Source: Corynebacterium frankenforstense DSM 45800 (GTDB lineage Bacteria; Actinomycetota; Actinomycetes; Mycobacteriales; Mycobacteriaceae). From it: a stretch of DNA of 64,000 bases. Within the stretch, counting starts at the first letter, position 1, and each line of letters starts with the position of its first letter. Below the pieces are notes generated by a model. That model did no database searches. It was not told the origin of the DNA and saw nothing but the letters and a program-made list of their open reading frames with translations. Position numbers and translations under genes: made by a program. Below, one piece after another: positions 22,169 through 32,689 of the stretch. The stretch lies in assembly GCF_001941485.1 (NCBI RefSeq), contig NZ_CP009247.1:744001-808000 (forward strand), written 5' to 3'.

Positions 22169-22951
22169 GTGGGTCACTACAGGAACGGACAGAAGAACGG
22201 TCGCGGCGGCGGAAGGGGCGCCGGCACGGACCCGACCCTGAGTCGGGTGGCCCGTGACGTCGCCCGGGACGCCGTCGAGGAGATGGAGGCCGGCCGCGTC
22301 GGGGCGCATCTGGGCGCCCACCGGCTGGCCGAGGCGGGCGACGGACACGTGGCCGTGCACCGGTTCGCCGCGGACGTCCCCGGCTACTCCGGCTGGGAGT
22401 GGCAGGCCGTGGTGGCCTGCGCGGCCGGTTCGACCTACGTGACCGTCAACGAGGTCTCCCTGGTGCCCTCGCAGTCCGGCGACGCCCTGCAGGCCCCGGA
22501 GTGGGTGCCGTGGGCCGAGCGCGTGCGCCCCGGCGACCTCGAGCCCGGCACCGTGATGCCGCCGGAGCCCGGGGACCCCCGCCTGACCGAGGACCCCGCG
22601 CGCTCGGCGACCCGTGGCTCCGACGACGCCCGCGGCCGCGCCGCCAAGGGCCGCCGTCACTGGCTCTCGCGCGAGGGGCTGGCCGGTGCGACCGCCCGCT
22701 GGCGCGCCGGGGACTTCGGCCCGGACGGCGACTTCGCCCGCGAGGCGCACCTGCACTGCCGCACCTGCGCCTTCTACGTGCCCTGCGGCGAGCCGCTGGA
22801 GAACTTCGGCGCCTGCACCAACGAGTTCGCCGCCGACGGCCACCTCGTGCACGCCGCCGCGGGCTGCGGCGCCCACTCCGAGACCCCGCCGGCCGGCGGC
22901 GACCACACCGCGGGCATGCCCGCCTTCGACGACGAGCGTCCCGTCTACTGA
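22169..22951 (+). CDS. DUF3027 family protein
   Basis: A 260-residue soluble protein of unknown function found throughout actinobacteria. Visible landmarks: SRVARDVARDAVEEMEAG, GWEWQAVVACAAG followed by VTVNEVSLVPSQSGDALQAPEWVPWAERVRPGDL, and a cysteine-rich end (CRTCAFYVPCGEPLENFGACTNEF) that may bind metal. The start was set at GTG 22169 because GATAAT lies seven bases before it; an ATG at 22160 would add three residues. Confidence 0.82.
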   Translation: MGHYRNGQKNGRGGGRGAGTDPTLSRVARDVARDAVEEMEAGRVGAHLGAHRLAEAGDGHVAVHRFAADVPGYSGWEWQAVVACAAGSTYVTVNEVSLVPSQSGDALQAPEWVPWAERVRPGDLEPGTVMPPEPGDPRLTEDPARSATRGSDDARGRAAKGRRHWLSREGLAGATARWRAGDFGPDGDFAREAHLHCRTCAFYVPCGEPLENFGACTNEFAADGHLVHAAAGCGAHSETPPAGGDHTAGMPAFDDERPVY

Positions 22952-23111
22952 CGCTTGCCGACGCCGCGCCCCTCGCCGTGCGCGGTTCCCGCCCGCACGC
23001 CCCGCCGGCGGCGCGGGCGCGCCGCGGCCGCGTGGCCTGGGGCGGGCTCATTTGCGCCGGAGCCGATTTCAGTGACACCCTGACTCTGTCAAAACGCTGA
23101 ATTCTTGAGAA

Positions 23112-24605
23112 ATGGATGGCTACTCCATGAGCTCCACGGCATCCCCCGCCGGCGAGACGGCCCCGCCGAACACCGGCGGGGCCGCAGGCTTCCTCGACCG
23201 GTACTTCCACATCTCCGAGCGCGGCTCGACCATCGGCACCGAGGTCCGCGCCGGTGTGGTCACCTTCTTCGCGATGGCCTACATCATCGTGCTCAACCCG
23301 CTGATCCTCGGCACCACCGAGGACATCGAGGGCACGACCCTGGGCGTGCCGCAGGTCGCCGCCGCCACCGCGCTGGCCGCCGGCGTGATGACCATCGCCT
23401 TCGGCCTGATCGCCCGCTACCCGTTCGGCATCGCCGCGGGCCTGGGCATCAACACGATGGTCGCCGTCACCCTCGTCGCCGGCGAGGGTCTGACCTGGCC
23501 GGAGGCCATGGGCCTGGTCGTCGTCGACGGCGTGGTCATCGTCCTGCTGGCCATCTCCGGCTTCCGCGAGGCGGTCTTCAACGCCATCCCGGCGCCGATG
23601 AAGGCCGCCATCGGCGTGGGCATTGGCGCGTTCATCGCGATGATCGGCCTGGTCGACGCCGGCTTCGTCACCAGGGTTCCCGACGCCGCGCACACGACGG
23701 TGCCGGTCTCGCTCGGCGACGGCGGCTCCGTGGGCACCTTCCCGACGCTCGTCTTCGTCATCGGCGTGATCATCTGCGGCGCGCTGGTGGTGCGCAACGT
23801 CCGCGGCGGGCTGTTCATCGGCATCGTCGCCACGACCGTGCTGGCCATGGTCGTCGAGGCGGTCGTCGGCGCGGGCTCCTCGGCGGAGAACGAGGGTGGC
23901 TGGTCGCTGGCCGTGCCCGGAATCCCGGACTCGCTGGGCGGGCTGCCGGACCTGTCGATCGTCGGGGACGTCGACCCGGTCGGCGCCTTCACCCGCGTCG
24001 GCGCGCTGGCCGCCACGCTGCTGGTCTTCACCCTGGTGCTGGCCAACTTCTTCGACGCCATGGGCACCATGACCGCCCTGGGCAAGCAGGGCAACCTGGT
24101 CGACGAGCACGGCAACCTGCCGGGCCTGAAGAAGGCCCTGGTCGTCGAGGGCACCGGCGCCATCGTCGGCGGCGCGTGCTCGGCGAGCTCGAACACCGTC
24201 TTCGCGGACTCGGCCGCCGGCGTGGGCGACGGCGCGCGCACCGGCCTGGCCAACGTGGTCACCGGCCTCGTCTTCCTGGCCGCGATGTTCCTGACCCCGC
24301 TCTACGAGGTCGTGCCGATCGAGGCGGCCGCCCCGGTGCTCGTCATCGTCGGAGCGATGATGATGGCCCAGGTCACCGACATCCCGTGGTCGCGCTTCGA
24401 CATCGCGCTGCCGGCCTTCCTGACCATCGTCGTGATGCCCTACACCTACTCGATCGCCAACGGCATCGGCGTGGGCTTCATCATGTTCACCCTCATGGCC
24501 GTCGCCCGCGGCAAGGCCCGTGAGGTCCACTGGATCATGTGGCTGGTCTCCGTGCTCTTCATCGCCTACTTCGGCATCGACCCGATCATGAGCGCCATCG
24601 CCTGA
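23112..24605 (+). CDS. NCS2-family purine (guanine/hypoxanthine) permease
   Basis: A 497-residue transporter with about twelve to fourteen membrane segments. It matches the AzgA/GhxP branch: EVRAGVVTFFAMAYIIVLNP at the first helix, the half-helix GLGINTMVAVTLV, and the substrate-site region NFFDAMGTMTALGKQGNLVD followed by GGACSASSNTVFADSAAGVG. It would import purine bases by proton symport. The start may be the ATG at 23112 or the in-frame ATG at 23127, which has GGATGG upstream. A strong bidirectional terminator follows after a 27-bp tandem repeat. Confidence 0.92.
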   Translation: MDGYSMSSTASPAGETAPPNTGGAAGFLDRYFHISERGSTIGTEVRAGVVTFFAMAYIIVLNPLILGTTEDIEGTTLGVPQVAAATALAAGVMTIAFGLIARYPFGIAAGLGINTMVAVTLVAGEGLTWPEAMGLVVVDGVVIVLLAISGFREAVFNAIPAPMKAAIGVGIGAFIAMIGLVDAGFVTRVPDAAHTTVPVSLGDGGSVGTFPTLVFVIGVIICGALVVRNVRGGLFIGIVATTVLAMVVEAVVGAGSSAENEGGWSLAVPGIPDSLGGLPDLSIVGDVDPVGAFTRVGALAATLLVFTLVLANFFDAMGTMTALGKQGNLVDEHGNLPGLKKALVVEGTGAIVGGACSASSNTVFADSAAGVGDGARTGLANVVTGLVFLAAMFLTPLYEVVPIEAAAPVLVIVGAMMMAQVTDIPWSRFDIALPAFLTIVVMPYTYSIANGIGVGFIMFTLMAVARGKAREVHWIMWLVSVLFIAYFGIDPIMSAIA

Positions 24606-24606
24606 T

Positions 24607-24660
24607 CGGCGCGTGTCCCCGGCGCGGGCCGACCGGCGCGTGACCCCGGCGCGGGCCGAC
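24607..24660. repeat. 27-bp tandem repeat, two units
   Basis: 24607-24633 and 24634-24660 differ at one position. The array begins two bases after the permease stop codon and a partial third unit follows. Confidence 0.85.
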
Positions 24661-24700
24661 CGGTGCGGGACTCACCCCGCGCCCCGGGACGCGCCGGACA

Positions 24701-24741
24701 CGAAAAGAGGGCCCCGGCACATCGCCGGGGCCCTCTTCTCG
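24701..24741. terminator. Bidirectional terminator between permease and ABC exporter genes
   Basis: An 18-position stem with one mismatch (GAGGGCCCCGGC core) around an ACATC loop, with TCTTCT on the plus strand and TTTTCG on the minus strand. Confidence 0.85.
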
Positions 24742-24808
24742 TGCGCGGGGACCGATGCGGGCCCTCCGCCTCCGGGCGGCTGACCACCTCGCGGTGAGAC
24801 TGCGGGGC

Positions 24809-25987
24809 CTAACCCTTGATCGCGGCCGTCCAGGAGACCTTCTGACCGTTGCGCAGGATCGCGTTGCGGTAGATGCGCGCGACCAGCGCGAGGATCCCCG
24901 CGGTGACCACCGCGGAGACCGCCAGCGAGGCCGCGACCTGCCAGCCCGACCAGTTGCCCGCGGCCAGCTGCAGCGGGGCGACCGTCAGCGAGGACGGCGG
25001 GATCCAGGAGAGCACCTGCATCAGCGTCGAGTCCAGGTTGTTCAGCCCGAAGGTGGGCGCGAAGATCGCGACGTACATCAGCAGCATGATCGGCATCTGC
25101 GTGCTCTGGATGTCCTCGCTGCGCGCGACCAGCGAGCCGGCCGCGGCGTAGAGGCTGCCGAAGAAGAGCATGCCGAGGATGAAGCAGACGATCAGCATCG
25201 GCAGCACCGACCAGTCGAAGTCGAAGTCCTCGGCCAGGCCCGTCACCGCCAGGGCGACGCCGCCGGCGGCGAGGAAGAGTACCGCGCCGATGACGCCCAC
25301 GATGAGGTTGCCCAGCAGCTTGCCGGCCAGCAGCTCGATCGGGCGGACAGTGGCCAGCATGATCTCGACGATGCGCGAGGCCTTCTCCTCGGTCACGCGC
25401 CCGCCGAGGATGCCGGCGAAGAGGAAGACCAGGAAGATGATGACCACGACGCCGAGCATCACGGTCACCAGCATCGAGGGGTCCGTGCCGAGGGCGTCGG
25501 CGTCGACGTCGGTGACCTCGAGCGCGCCGGGCTGGAAGGCCTGGGCGAAGGCCTGCTGGTCCGCCCCGGAGGCCTCGAGCGCCTGGCCCAGCGCGTGCTG
25601 CTCGAGGAAGGCGCTCGCGGTCTGGCTCAGCCCGGCCGGCGGGGTGCCCTCGGCGATCAGCTCGCCGGAGCCGTCGGGGTTGAGCACGAAGGCGGCGTCG
25701 ACCTCGCCGTCCTCCACCGCGGCGGCCGCGGCGTCCCGGTCGGCCGCGGCTGAGGCGTTGACGTCCTCGTCGGCCGCCGCGAAGGCGTCCGGCTCCACCT
25801 CACCGGTCACGGCGACGTCGACGGTGTCCCCGTCGGAGCTGTTCATGAACCAGGCGCCGAAGCCGATGCCCGCGACGGTGACCACGAGGATCACCGCCAG
25901 CGAGATCAGGATCGCCTTGCTGCGCATGGTGGTGCGTACTTCTCGGGCGGCGACGGTGGTCACCGCGTTCATGGGGGAGTAGCTCAT
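24809..25987 (-). CDS. ABC-2 type exporter permease (NatB-like)
   Basis: A 392-residue membrane subunit. One N-terminal helix (ILISLAVILVVTVAGIGFGAW) is followed by an acidic extracellular domain of about 130 residues and then five to six helices, the NatB/YhaP layout. VTEEKASRIVEIMLATVRP is the typical cytoplasmic coupling region. It pairs with the ATPase gene three bases upstream. Substrate is unknown; relatives export sodium ions or peptides/drugs. Confidence 0.88.
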   Translation of the reverse strand: MSYSPMNAVTTVAAREVRTTMRSKAILISLAVILVVTVAGIGFGAWFMNSSDGDTVDVAVTGEVEPDAFAAADEDVNASAAADRDAAAAAVEDGEVDAAFVLNPDGSGELIAEGTPPAGLSQTASAFLEQHALGQALEASGADQQAFAQAFQPGALEVTDVDADALGTDPSMLVTVMLGVVVIIFLVFLFAGILGGRVTEEKASRIVEIMLATVRPIELLAGKLLGNLIVGVIGAVLFLAAGGVALAVTGLAEDFDFDWSVLPMLIVCFILGMLFFGSLYAAAGSLVARSEDIQSTQMPIMLLMYVAIFAPTFGLNNLDSTLMQVLSWIPPSSLTVAPLQLAAGNWSGWQVAASLAVSAVVTAGILALVARIYRNAILRNGQKVSWTAAIKG

Positions 25988-25990
25988 GGC

Positions 25991-26947
25991 CTACGCCACC
26001 ACCTCTCGGAACAGTTCGGTCAGGTCGGGGCGGTGCCGGGTGAACGAGTGCACGGGCCCGGCGCCCAGCGCGGCGCGCAGGATCTCCTGGTCGCGCGCGG
26101 CGGAGTCGGCCTCCACCAGCAACGTGTCGCCGTGGCGCTCGACCAGGCGGCAGCCCTCCGGCAGCCACTCCGGCTCCGCGGCCCCGGGCGCGGCGGCGCC
26201 CACCGGGACGGAACCGCCTTCGGGGGCGGGCGCGGCGTCGGCAATCGGGGGCGCACCCACGGTGACCTCGAAGAGCACCGGGCCGGCGTCGCGCAGCTCG
26301 GCGACGGTGCCTTCGGCGCGGCGGCGGCCGTCGGTGATGATGACGATGCGGTCGCACAGGCGCTGGACCAGGTCGAGTTGGTGCGAGGAGAACACGACGG
26401 GGGCGCCGCGCTCGGCGTACTCGCGCAGCAGCTCGGCCATCACGTCGACGGCGACGGGGTCGAGGCCGGAGAACGGCTCGTCGAGCACGAGGATCTCCGG
26501 GTCGTGCACGAGCGCGGCCGCCAGCTGCACGCGCTGCTGGTTGCCCAGCGAGAGCGTGTTGAGCTTGTCGCCGGCGCGCTCGGCCAGGCCGAGACGCTCG
26601 AGGAGGGCCTCCGTGTTGGCCTGTGCGGCCTGCTTTCCGACGCCGTGCAGGCGCGCGAGGTAGGCGAGTTGCTCGCCGATGGGCTCCTTGTCGTAGAGGC
26701 CGCGCTCCTCGGGCATGTAGCCGATGGTGCGGCGCACCGCGTCGTCGACGGGGCGGCCGTCGACGCGGACCTCGCCGGAGTCGGCCTCGAGCACGCCGAG
26801 GGCGATGCGCATGCAGGTCGACTTGCCTGCGCCGTTGGAGCCGACGAAGCCGTAGAGGCTGCCGGCGGGCACGGTGAAGCTGAGGTTGTCCAGGGCGAGG
26901 TTGTCGCCGTAGCGCTTGGTCAGGCTGTCTATCTCTAGGGTGCTCAC
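25991..26947 (-). CDS. ABC exporter ATP-binding protein (NatA-like)
   Basis: A 318-residue ATPase that pairs with the next permease. Walker A GSNGAGKST, signature LSLGNQQRV (variant of LSGGQ), Walker B ILVLDEP, and switch histidine in SSHQLD. The last 90 residues form a DUF4162-type C-terminal domain common in this subfamily. The GTG at 26947 has GGAAAG upstream; the frame stays open another 56 codons upstream without a credible start. The stop is three bases before the permease ATG, so the two are coupled. Confidence 0.9.
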   Translation of the reverse strand: MSTLEIDSLTKRYGDNLALDNLSFTVPAGSLYGFVGSNGAGKSTCMRIALGVLEADSGEVRVDGRPVDDAVRRTIGYMPEERGLYDKEPIGEQLAYLARLHGVGKQAAQANTEALLERLGLAERAGDKLNTLSLGNQQRVQLAAALVHDPEILVLDEPFSGLDPVAVDVMAELLREYAERGAPVVFSSHQLDLVQRLCDRIVIITDGRRRAEGTVAELRDAGPVLFEVTVGAPPIADAAPAPEGGSVPVGAAAPGAAEPEWLPEGCRLVERHGDTLLVEADSAARDQEILRAALGAGPVHSFTRHRPDLTELFREVVA

Positions 26948-27143
26948 GGTCTTTCCGGTCGTCTCGTGGGGCTGGAGGTGTTGTTTTGTCGGGGCATCGG
27001 TGTCTTCGGCGGCCAACATTACGGGGCGGTGGCAGCCTCCGCGAAACGGCGCCGAAACCGCGCCGAACCCCGCCGAAACCGCGCAGGGCACGGGCTGGGT
27101 GCGGGGGGATGTCACGGGGCGTGGATCGTCCCGGGCGCCGGTG

Positions 27144-27813
27144 CTAGTCGACCGGCTCCGGCTCCGGCGCCGCGTCCGCGGAGGCGTTGAAGGTCAGCGC
27201 GTAGCCGACGGCCGGCAGCGTCGAGCAGACGGTGACGACCAGGGTCAGCGCGATGCCGATGATGATCAGGGCGGTGTCGAAGGGGAAGACCGCGGGGAAC
27301 CAGCCACCGATGATCGCCATGCCGAAGCCGGCCACCAGGGTGGTCCACTGGAGGGCCTGGAAGCCGATCCGGCGCCAGCGCGCGAGCACCTCGGCCTCGT
27401 ACTCGTCCAGGGCGGCGTCCGGCGCGGCGTCCTTGATGTCGATCGTGCAGCGCAGGATGCTCCAGGCGGTGCAGCTGATGAGGACGCTGATCACGTAGGG
27501 CCAGAAGAAGCCGTCGGGCCCACCGAAGCGGGAGAAGACCAGGAACAGCGGCATCGCGGCGAACGCGACGGCCATACTGCCGAGGTAGATCGCGAGGAGC
27601 ATCCGCGTCGAGCGGGGGGTTGCGGAACCTCTCGAAGCTCCGGCTGCGCTCGACCTTGCGGCGCCAGCGCTCGACGCGGCGGCGCTCGCGCTCGGCGTGG
27701 CGGGCCGCGCGCGGGTCCGGCGGGGTCGCGGTGGCGGTCGCCCCGATGGACGGCTGCTGGTACGGGGACTGGTGCTGGGACTGGGACTGGGACGGTTGCG
27801 TGGGGTGGGACAT
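27144..27813 (-). pseudogene. Membrane protein gene interrupted by a frameshift at a C6 tract
   Basis: From the ATG at 27813 (GGTGAG upstream, five bases after the regulator's stop) one frame encodes a Ser/Gln/Pro-rich head and a strongly basic RRRVERWRRKVERSRSFERF segment. The membrane-spanning remainder (four helices, beginning MLLAIYLGSMAVAFAAMPLF and ending near residue 150 of that part) lies in another frame, 27144-27602. Removing one base from the G6 run at 27614-27619 (C6 in the coding strand) joins them into a single 222-residue protein with no other change. Either the gene is broken, phase-variable, or the assembly has one extra base. The ORF starting at 27602 has no ribosome-binding site. 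Confidence 0.7.
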
Positions 27814-27818
27814 GGCTC

Positions 27819-28076
27819 TCACCTTCCGTAGACGTCGTGGGACAGGTAGCTGAATTCCTTGCGGGAGAAGACCGCCTCGACGGGCAGGTCGAAGACCTCG
27901 CAGATCCGGAAGGCGAGATCGAGGCTGGGGTAGTGGTCCCCGCGCTCGAGCGCGCCGACGGTCTGAGGGTTGACCTCGACCAGCTTCGCGAGATCGGCGC
28001 GCGTCATGTCCCGTTCTGCGCGCAGCACCCGCATCCGGTTGTAGATTGGCCGTTCGGCCCTTTTCCTTGGGGACAT
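27819..28076 (-). CDS. Small XRE-family HTH regulator (YozG-like)
   Basis: An 85-residue DNA-binding protein, essentially one HTH_3 domain: MRVLRAERDMTRADLAKLVE with the recognition helix in NPQTVGALERGDHYPSLDLA and ending PVEAVFSRKEF. Such mini-regulators are usually encoded beside a small integral membrane protein, as here. A TTGACG-N17-AACACT promoter ends seven bases before the ATG, so the mRNA is probably leaderless. It likely controls its own two-gene operon; target and signal are unknown. Confidence 0.85.
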   Translation of the reverse strand: MSPRKRAERPIYNRMRVLRAERDMTRADLAKLVEVNPQTVGALERGDHYPSLDLAFRICEVFDLPVEAVFSRKEFSYLSHDVYGR

Positions 28077-28083
28077 GACTCAA

Positions 28084-28112
28084 AGTGTTGCATAAACCCA
28101 ACAGTCCGTCAA
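28084..28112 (-). promoter_or_regulatory. Promoter of the HTH/membrane-protein operon
   Basis: On the minus strand TTGACG (28112-28107), exactly 17 bp, AACACT (28089-28084), then seven bases to the ATG. Confidence 0.6.
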
Positions 28113-28177
28113 CGGGTGGCAACAAACTCGTCGGGGAACGCGCGGTGTCGCAAAGCTCCCGGGGTATCTTGGGCGCC

Positions 28178-29047
28178 ATGACTGGCCCCACCCCCGTGCG
28201 CATCGACGACCCCGCGGACGCGCGTCTCGACGACGTCCGCGACCTCAACCACTCCGACTCCCGCCCCGACCTGCCCGGCGGCAAGGGCCTCGTCATCGCC
28301 GAGGGGCCGCTGGTCTGCGAGCGCCTGCTGGCCAGCCGCTTCCCGGCCCGCTGCCTCGTCGGCTTCCCCGACCGGCTCGCCGGCTTCCTCGCCGACCACC
28401 CCGGGCTGCCGGAAGACCTGCCCGTCTACGAGGTCACCCGCGAGACGCTGCGCGAAGTCGCCGGCTTCGACATGCACCGCGGGCTGCTCGCCGCCGCCGA
28501 CCGTGCGCCCGAACCCGGCCTCGAGGAGGCCCTCGACGGCGCGCGCACCGTCGTCGTGCTCGAGGGCGTGGGTGACCACGAGAACATCGGCGCGATCTTC
28601 CGCAACGCCGCCGGCATGGGGGTCGACGCCGTGATCTTCGGCAACGGCTGCGCCGACCCGCTCTACCGGCGCAGCGTGCGCGTGAGCATGGGGCACGTGC
28701 TGCGCACCCCGTTCGTGCACCTCGGCGGCACCCACACCACCTGGCAGCGCCGCCTAGAGGAGCTGCGCTCGGCCGGCTTCCGCCTGGTCTCGCTGACCCC
28801 GGACCCGGGCGCGGTGGTCCTGCCGGAGGCGCTTGCCGACGCCGCGGGCGACGCCTACGAGCGCGTGGCCCTCCTGGTCGGTGCGGAAGGACCCGGGCTC
28901 ACCGAGCACGCGATGCGTGCGACCGACGTGCGGGCCCGCATCCCGATGGCGCCGGGCACCGACTCGCTGAACGTGGCGACCTCGGCGGCCGTCGCCTTCT
29001 ACGAGCGCGACCGCTCGCTCGGCTTCCCCGGCGTGCGGCGCGGCTGA
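28178..29047 (+). CDS. TrmH/SpoU-family RNA 2'-O-methyltransferase
   Basis: A 289-residue SPOUT methyltransferase that would methylate a ribose of rRNA or tRNA. An N-terminal substrate-binding part (LPGGKGLVIAEGPLVCERLL) precedes the three SpoU motifs: ENIGAIFRNAAGMGVDAVIF, LVGAEGPGLTEHAM, and IPMAPGTDSLNVATSAAVAF, which form the AdoMet-binding knot. TATCTT followed by seven bases to the ATG at 28178 supports a leaderless start; the frame is open 31 codons further but without a start signal. The modified nucleotide is unknown. Confidence 0.9.
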   Translation: MTGPTPVRIDDPADARLDDVRDLNHSDSRPDLPGGKGLVIAEGPLVCERLLASRFPARCLVGFPDRLAGFLADHPGLPEDLPVYEVTRETLREVAGFDMHRGLLAAADRAPEPGLEEALDGARTVVVLEGVGDHENIGAIFRNAAGMGVDAVIFGNGCADPLYRRSVRVSMGHVLRTPFVHLGGTHTTWQRRLEELRSAGFRLVSLTPDPGAVVLPEALADAAGDAYERVALLVGAEGPGLTEHAMRATDVRARIPMAPGTDSLNVATSAAVAFYERDRSLGFPGVRRG

Positions 29048-29090
29048 GGGGCGCCGGTTCGGGCGGACGCGCCCCGGGTGCCACCCGCCC

Positions 29091-30056
29091 CTATCCGCGG
29101 TCGGAGTGGCGGATCGCCTCGTTGATCCGGGAGCCCCAGTTGCGCGCCCTACGCCGGATGCTCCGGCCCACCCGCCGACCGGCGGCGGCCGCGGCCTCCG
29201 CGAGCCGGGCGAACTCCTCGCCCTGGCTGGGCTCCTCGGAGTGGTCCTCGTAGTCGTCGTAGGAGACCTCGGGCCCCAGGTTCAGCGCGGTCGCGGCCTC
29301 GTGGGCCAGCTCGCCGTGGGTGCGCCGCCGGGGCGCGGGCTCCTCGTCGACGCGGGGCTCCTTGCGCCCGTCCACGGCGAAGGCCGCGACGTTGACGTCC
29401 GGCCCGCCGGGCCCGAAGTCGACGCCCAGCCAGGCGCTCTCGGCGGCGTCGGCCAGCTCGACCGGGTCGAAGGGCAACGCGATGCCGCCGAGCTGCTCGC
29501 CGTGCTCGCCGGCCCAGAAGGGCCCCTCGAAGGGCTCGGGCAGCCCGATGTCCTCGATGACGCCCTCGCGCAGCGCGGAGAAGGCGCGCACGATCTCACC
29601 GTCGCGCCAGTGGGCGAAGCCGCCGAAGTCGGCGTCCGCGTTGCGCGCGAAGGCGTAGATGTCGCGGGCGGGCCGGCTGGCGCGCAGCTCGGGGTCGACG
29701 GCGGAGATCTTCTGCACGCCGTCGAGAAGCGTCTGGACCACGGTGACCCCGGGGAAGGCGGCGATGTAGAACTCGCCGCGGCCGGCGGGCGCCGAGCGGT
29801 GCAGCGGGAAGCGCCCGATCGAGGTCACGGGCCAGGAGGGCCGCAGCTGGGCGAGGTACTTGCGCCCGAAGCCGCGGTCGGCCTTGGGCTCGGGGGCGAG
29901 CACGCGGGCGACGTGGCCGGGCTCCGCCTCGGCGACGAACCACAGGGTCACCGCCGCGCTGATGGGTTTCTGGTCGAAGAATCCGGCGTAGCGGTCGCCG
30001 CCGGCCTCGGCGTAGCCGTCCCCGGGATCCCCGGGGGTTACTCCGAACATCGTCAT
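29091..30056 (-). CDS. DUF6928-like protein
   Basis: A 321-residue protein of unknown function. The central segment (FYIAAFPGVTVVQTLLDG, FGGFAHWRDGEIVRAFSA, IEDIGLPEPFEGPFWAGEHG, LPFDPVELADAA) resembles the actinobacterial DUF6928 family. The last 70 residues are low-complexity and basic (AAAAGRRVGRSIRRRARNWG), possibly nucleic-acid or membrane contacting. The ATG region lacks a strong ribosome-binding site; the second Met (residue 3) is an alternative. It is 35 bp downstream of sepH in the same direction, so probably co-transcribed. Confidence 0.65.
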   Translation of the reverse strand: MTMFGVTPGDPGDGYAEAGGDRYAGFFDQKPISAAVTLWFVAEAEPGHVARVLAPEPKADRGFGRKYLAQLRPSWPVTSIGRFPLHRSAPAGRGEFYIAAFPGVTVVQTLLDGVQKISAVDPELRASRPARDIYAFARNADADFGGFAHWRDGEIVRAFSALREGVIEDIGLPEPFEGPFWAGEHGEQLGGIALPFDPVELADAAESAWLGVDFGPGGPDVNVAAFAVDGRKEPRVDEEPAPRRRTHGELAHEAATALNLGPEVSYDDYEDHSEEPSQGEEFARLAEAAAAAGRRVGRSIRRRARNWGSRINEAIRHSDRG

Positions 30057-30091
30057 CGTGGTTTCCGCCTGTCCCGTGGTCCCGGCCCGGT

Positions 30092-31204
30092 CTACTTCCG
30101 GGGCCGCTTGGTGTTGGTGCGCACGCCGAGCAGCACGTCCTCCCAGTGCGGGGTCACGGCACGGCGGCGCCGCTTACTCGGCTTGTCCTCGGCGTCGGGG
30201 TGGCGCAGGAAGGAGTCCTCCTCGCCCTCGGCCTCCGCGGGCCCGTCCTCCGCGCCCTCGGCGTCGTCGGCCGGGCGGGCGTCGCGCGCACCGCGGGCCT
30301 CCGGGGCGTCGCCGGCGTCCTCGTGGTCGTCGAAGTCCTGGTCGGCGGCCCCGCCGTCGAGCGGGGTCAGCGTGCGCACCGGGCGGGCGGACTCAGGGTC
30401 GGTCAGCTCGGCGGCGGTGGCGTTGCGCGCGACCGTCGTCGAGGAGCTGGTCATGTGGTCCTGCAGGGTCCACTCGGCGCGGTGGTCGGTCATGCCGGTC
30501 TGCCAGGACACGGTCACGACCCACTGGCCGTCGTGGTCGCGCAGCGCGTCCCACACCGCGCCGGAGGGGTCGATGTCGCGGGCGGCGAAGGCGGTGGCCA
30601 GCACCTCGGCCAGCGACAGCTTGGCCGGGCCGTCGTCGCGCACCGGGTGCGAGCCGCGGGCGAGCTCCGCGATGCGGGCGCGCTCGAGGAGCACCGGGTG
30701 GGCGAAGGGCTCGACGCGGGACTCGGCCACGCCCATCTCGTCGGCCAGCGCGGTGATCGTCGCGCCGCCGCGCACGCGGTCCTGGATCTCGCGCGGGCGC
30801 ATGGTCAGCGGCGCGGACAGGCGCGGGTCCGGCTCCTTGCCGCGGCTGCTTGCCGACGCCCCGTCGCTCACCGTCGCGTGTCCCGCACGGTGGGCGGGCT
30901 CGCCGGCGCCTGCGGCGCCGTCGTGGGCGGGCCCGTCCGTCTCCGCGGCGGGGTCGTCGTCGGCGTCCCCGGCGGCGGCGAAGAGCGGGGTGGCGGGGGA
31001 CGCACCCGCGGTGCCGTTCTCGCCGGCGTCGGCCGGCGCGGCGTCGTCAATCGCGTCGTCGGCGCCGTCGGGGTGCAGGAGCGCGCGCAGCTCGTCGGTG
31101 ACGGTCACCCGGAAGCGGGCGGCCTCCTCCGACTGCTCCGGGGCGTCGGACAGCACCAGGGAGGTGTCCGAGGACTCACCGGGAACGAGGTACAGCTCGC
31201 GCAT
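30092..31204 (-). CDS. sepH: Cell-division protein SepH (DUF3071)
   Basis: A 370-residue protein homologous to SepH (Rv0883c type), which binds FtsZ and promotes ring assembly in actinobacteria. MRELYLVPGESSDTSLVLSD opens the DUF3071 domain. The helix-turn-helix LRPREIQDRVRGGATITALA and the conserved WDALRDHDGQWVVTVSWQTG follow. The family domain is split by an Ala/Asp/Gly-rich insert of about 80 residues after residue 45, and the last 100 residues are acidic and disordered, ending in basic KRRRRAVTPHWEDVLLG. AAGGAG lies six bases before the ATG. It neighbours serC as in mycobacteria. Confidence 0.88.
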   Translation of the reverse strand: MRELYLVPGESSDTSLVLSDAPEQSEEAARFRVTVTDELRALLHPDGADDAIDDAAPADAGENGTAGASPATPLFAAAGDADDDPAAETDGPAHDGAAGAGEPAHRAGHATVSDGASASSRGKEPDPRLSAPLTMRPREIQDRVRGGATITALADEMGVAESRVEPFAHPVLLERARIAELARGSHPVRDDGPAKLSLAEVLATAFAARDIDPSGAVWDALRDHDGQWVVTVSWQTGMTDHRAEWTLQDHMTSSSTTVARNATAAELTDPESARPVRTLTPLDGGAADQDFDDHEDAGDAPEARGARDARPADDAEGAEDGPAEAEGEEDSFLRHPDAEDKPSKRRRRAVTPHWEDVLLGVRTNTKRPRK

Positions 31205-31329
31205 GCGCTCTCCTTTGACGGGGCCAGGATGTCCTTTTCCACTGTAACGCAGCGGCGCGCCGCAACCTGGGAGGTCACGGCGCGCCGGTGTGTTAGCGGG
31301 GCAGTCCCCGCGGCGGGTGGGGTCGGCGG

Positions 31330-32689
<1,360 letters not shown>

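Noticed and set aside
26948..27115. 56-codon N-terminal extension of the NatA-like ATPase
   Set aside because: The GTG at 26947 has a ribosome-binding site and matches where ABC ATPases begin; the extension has no start signal or family similarity.
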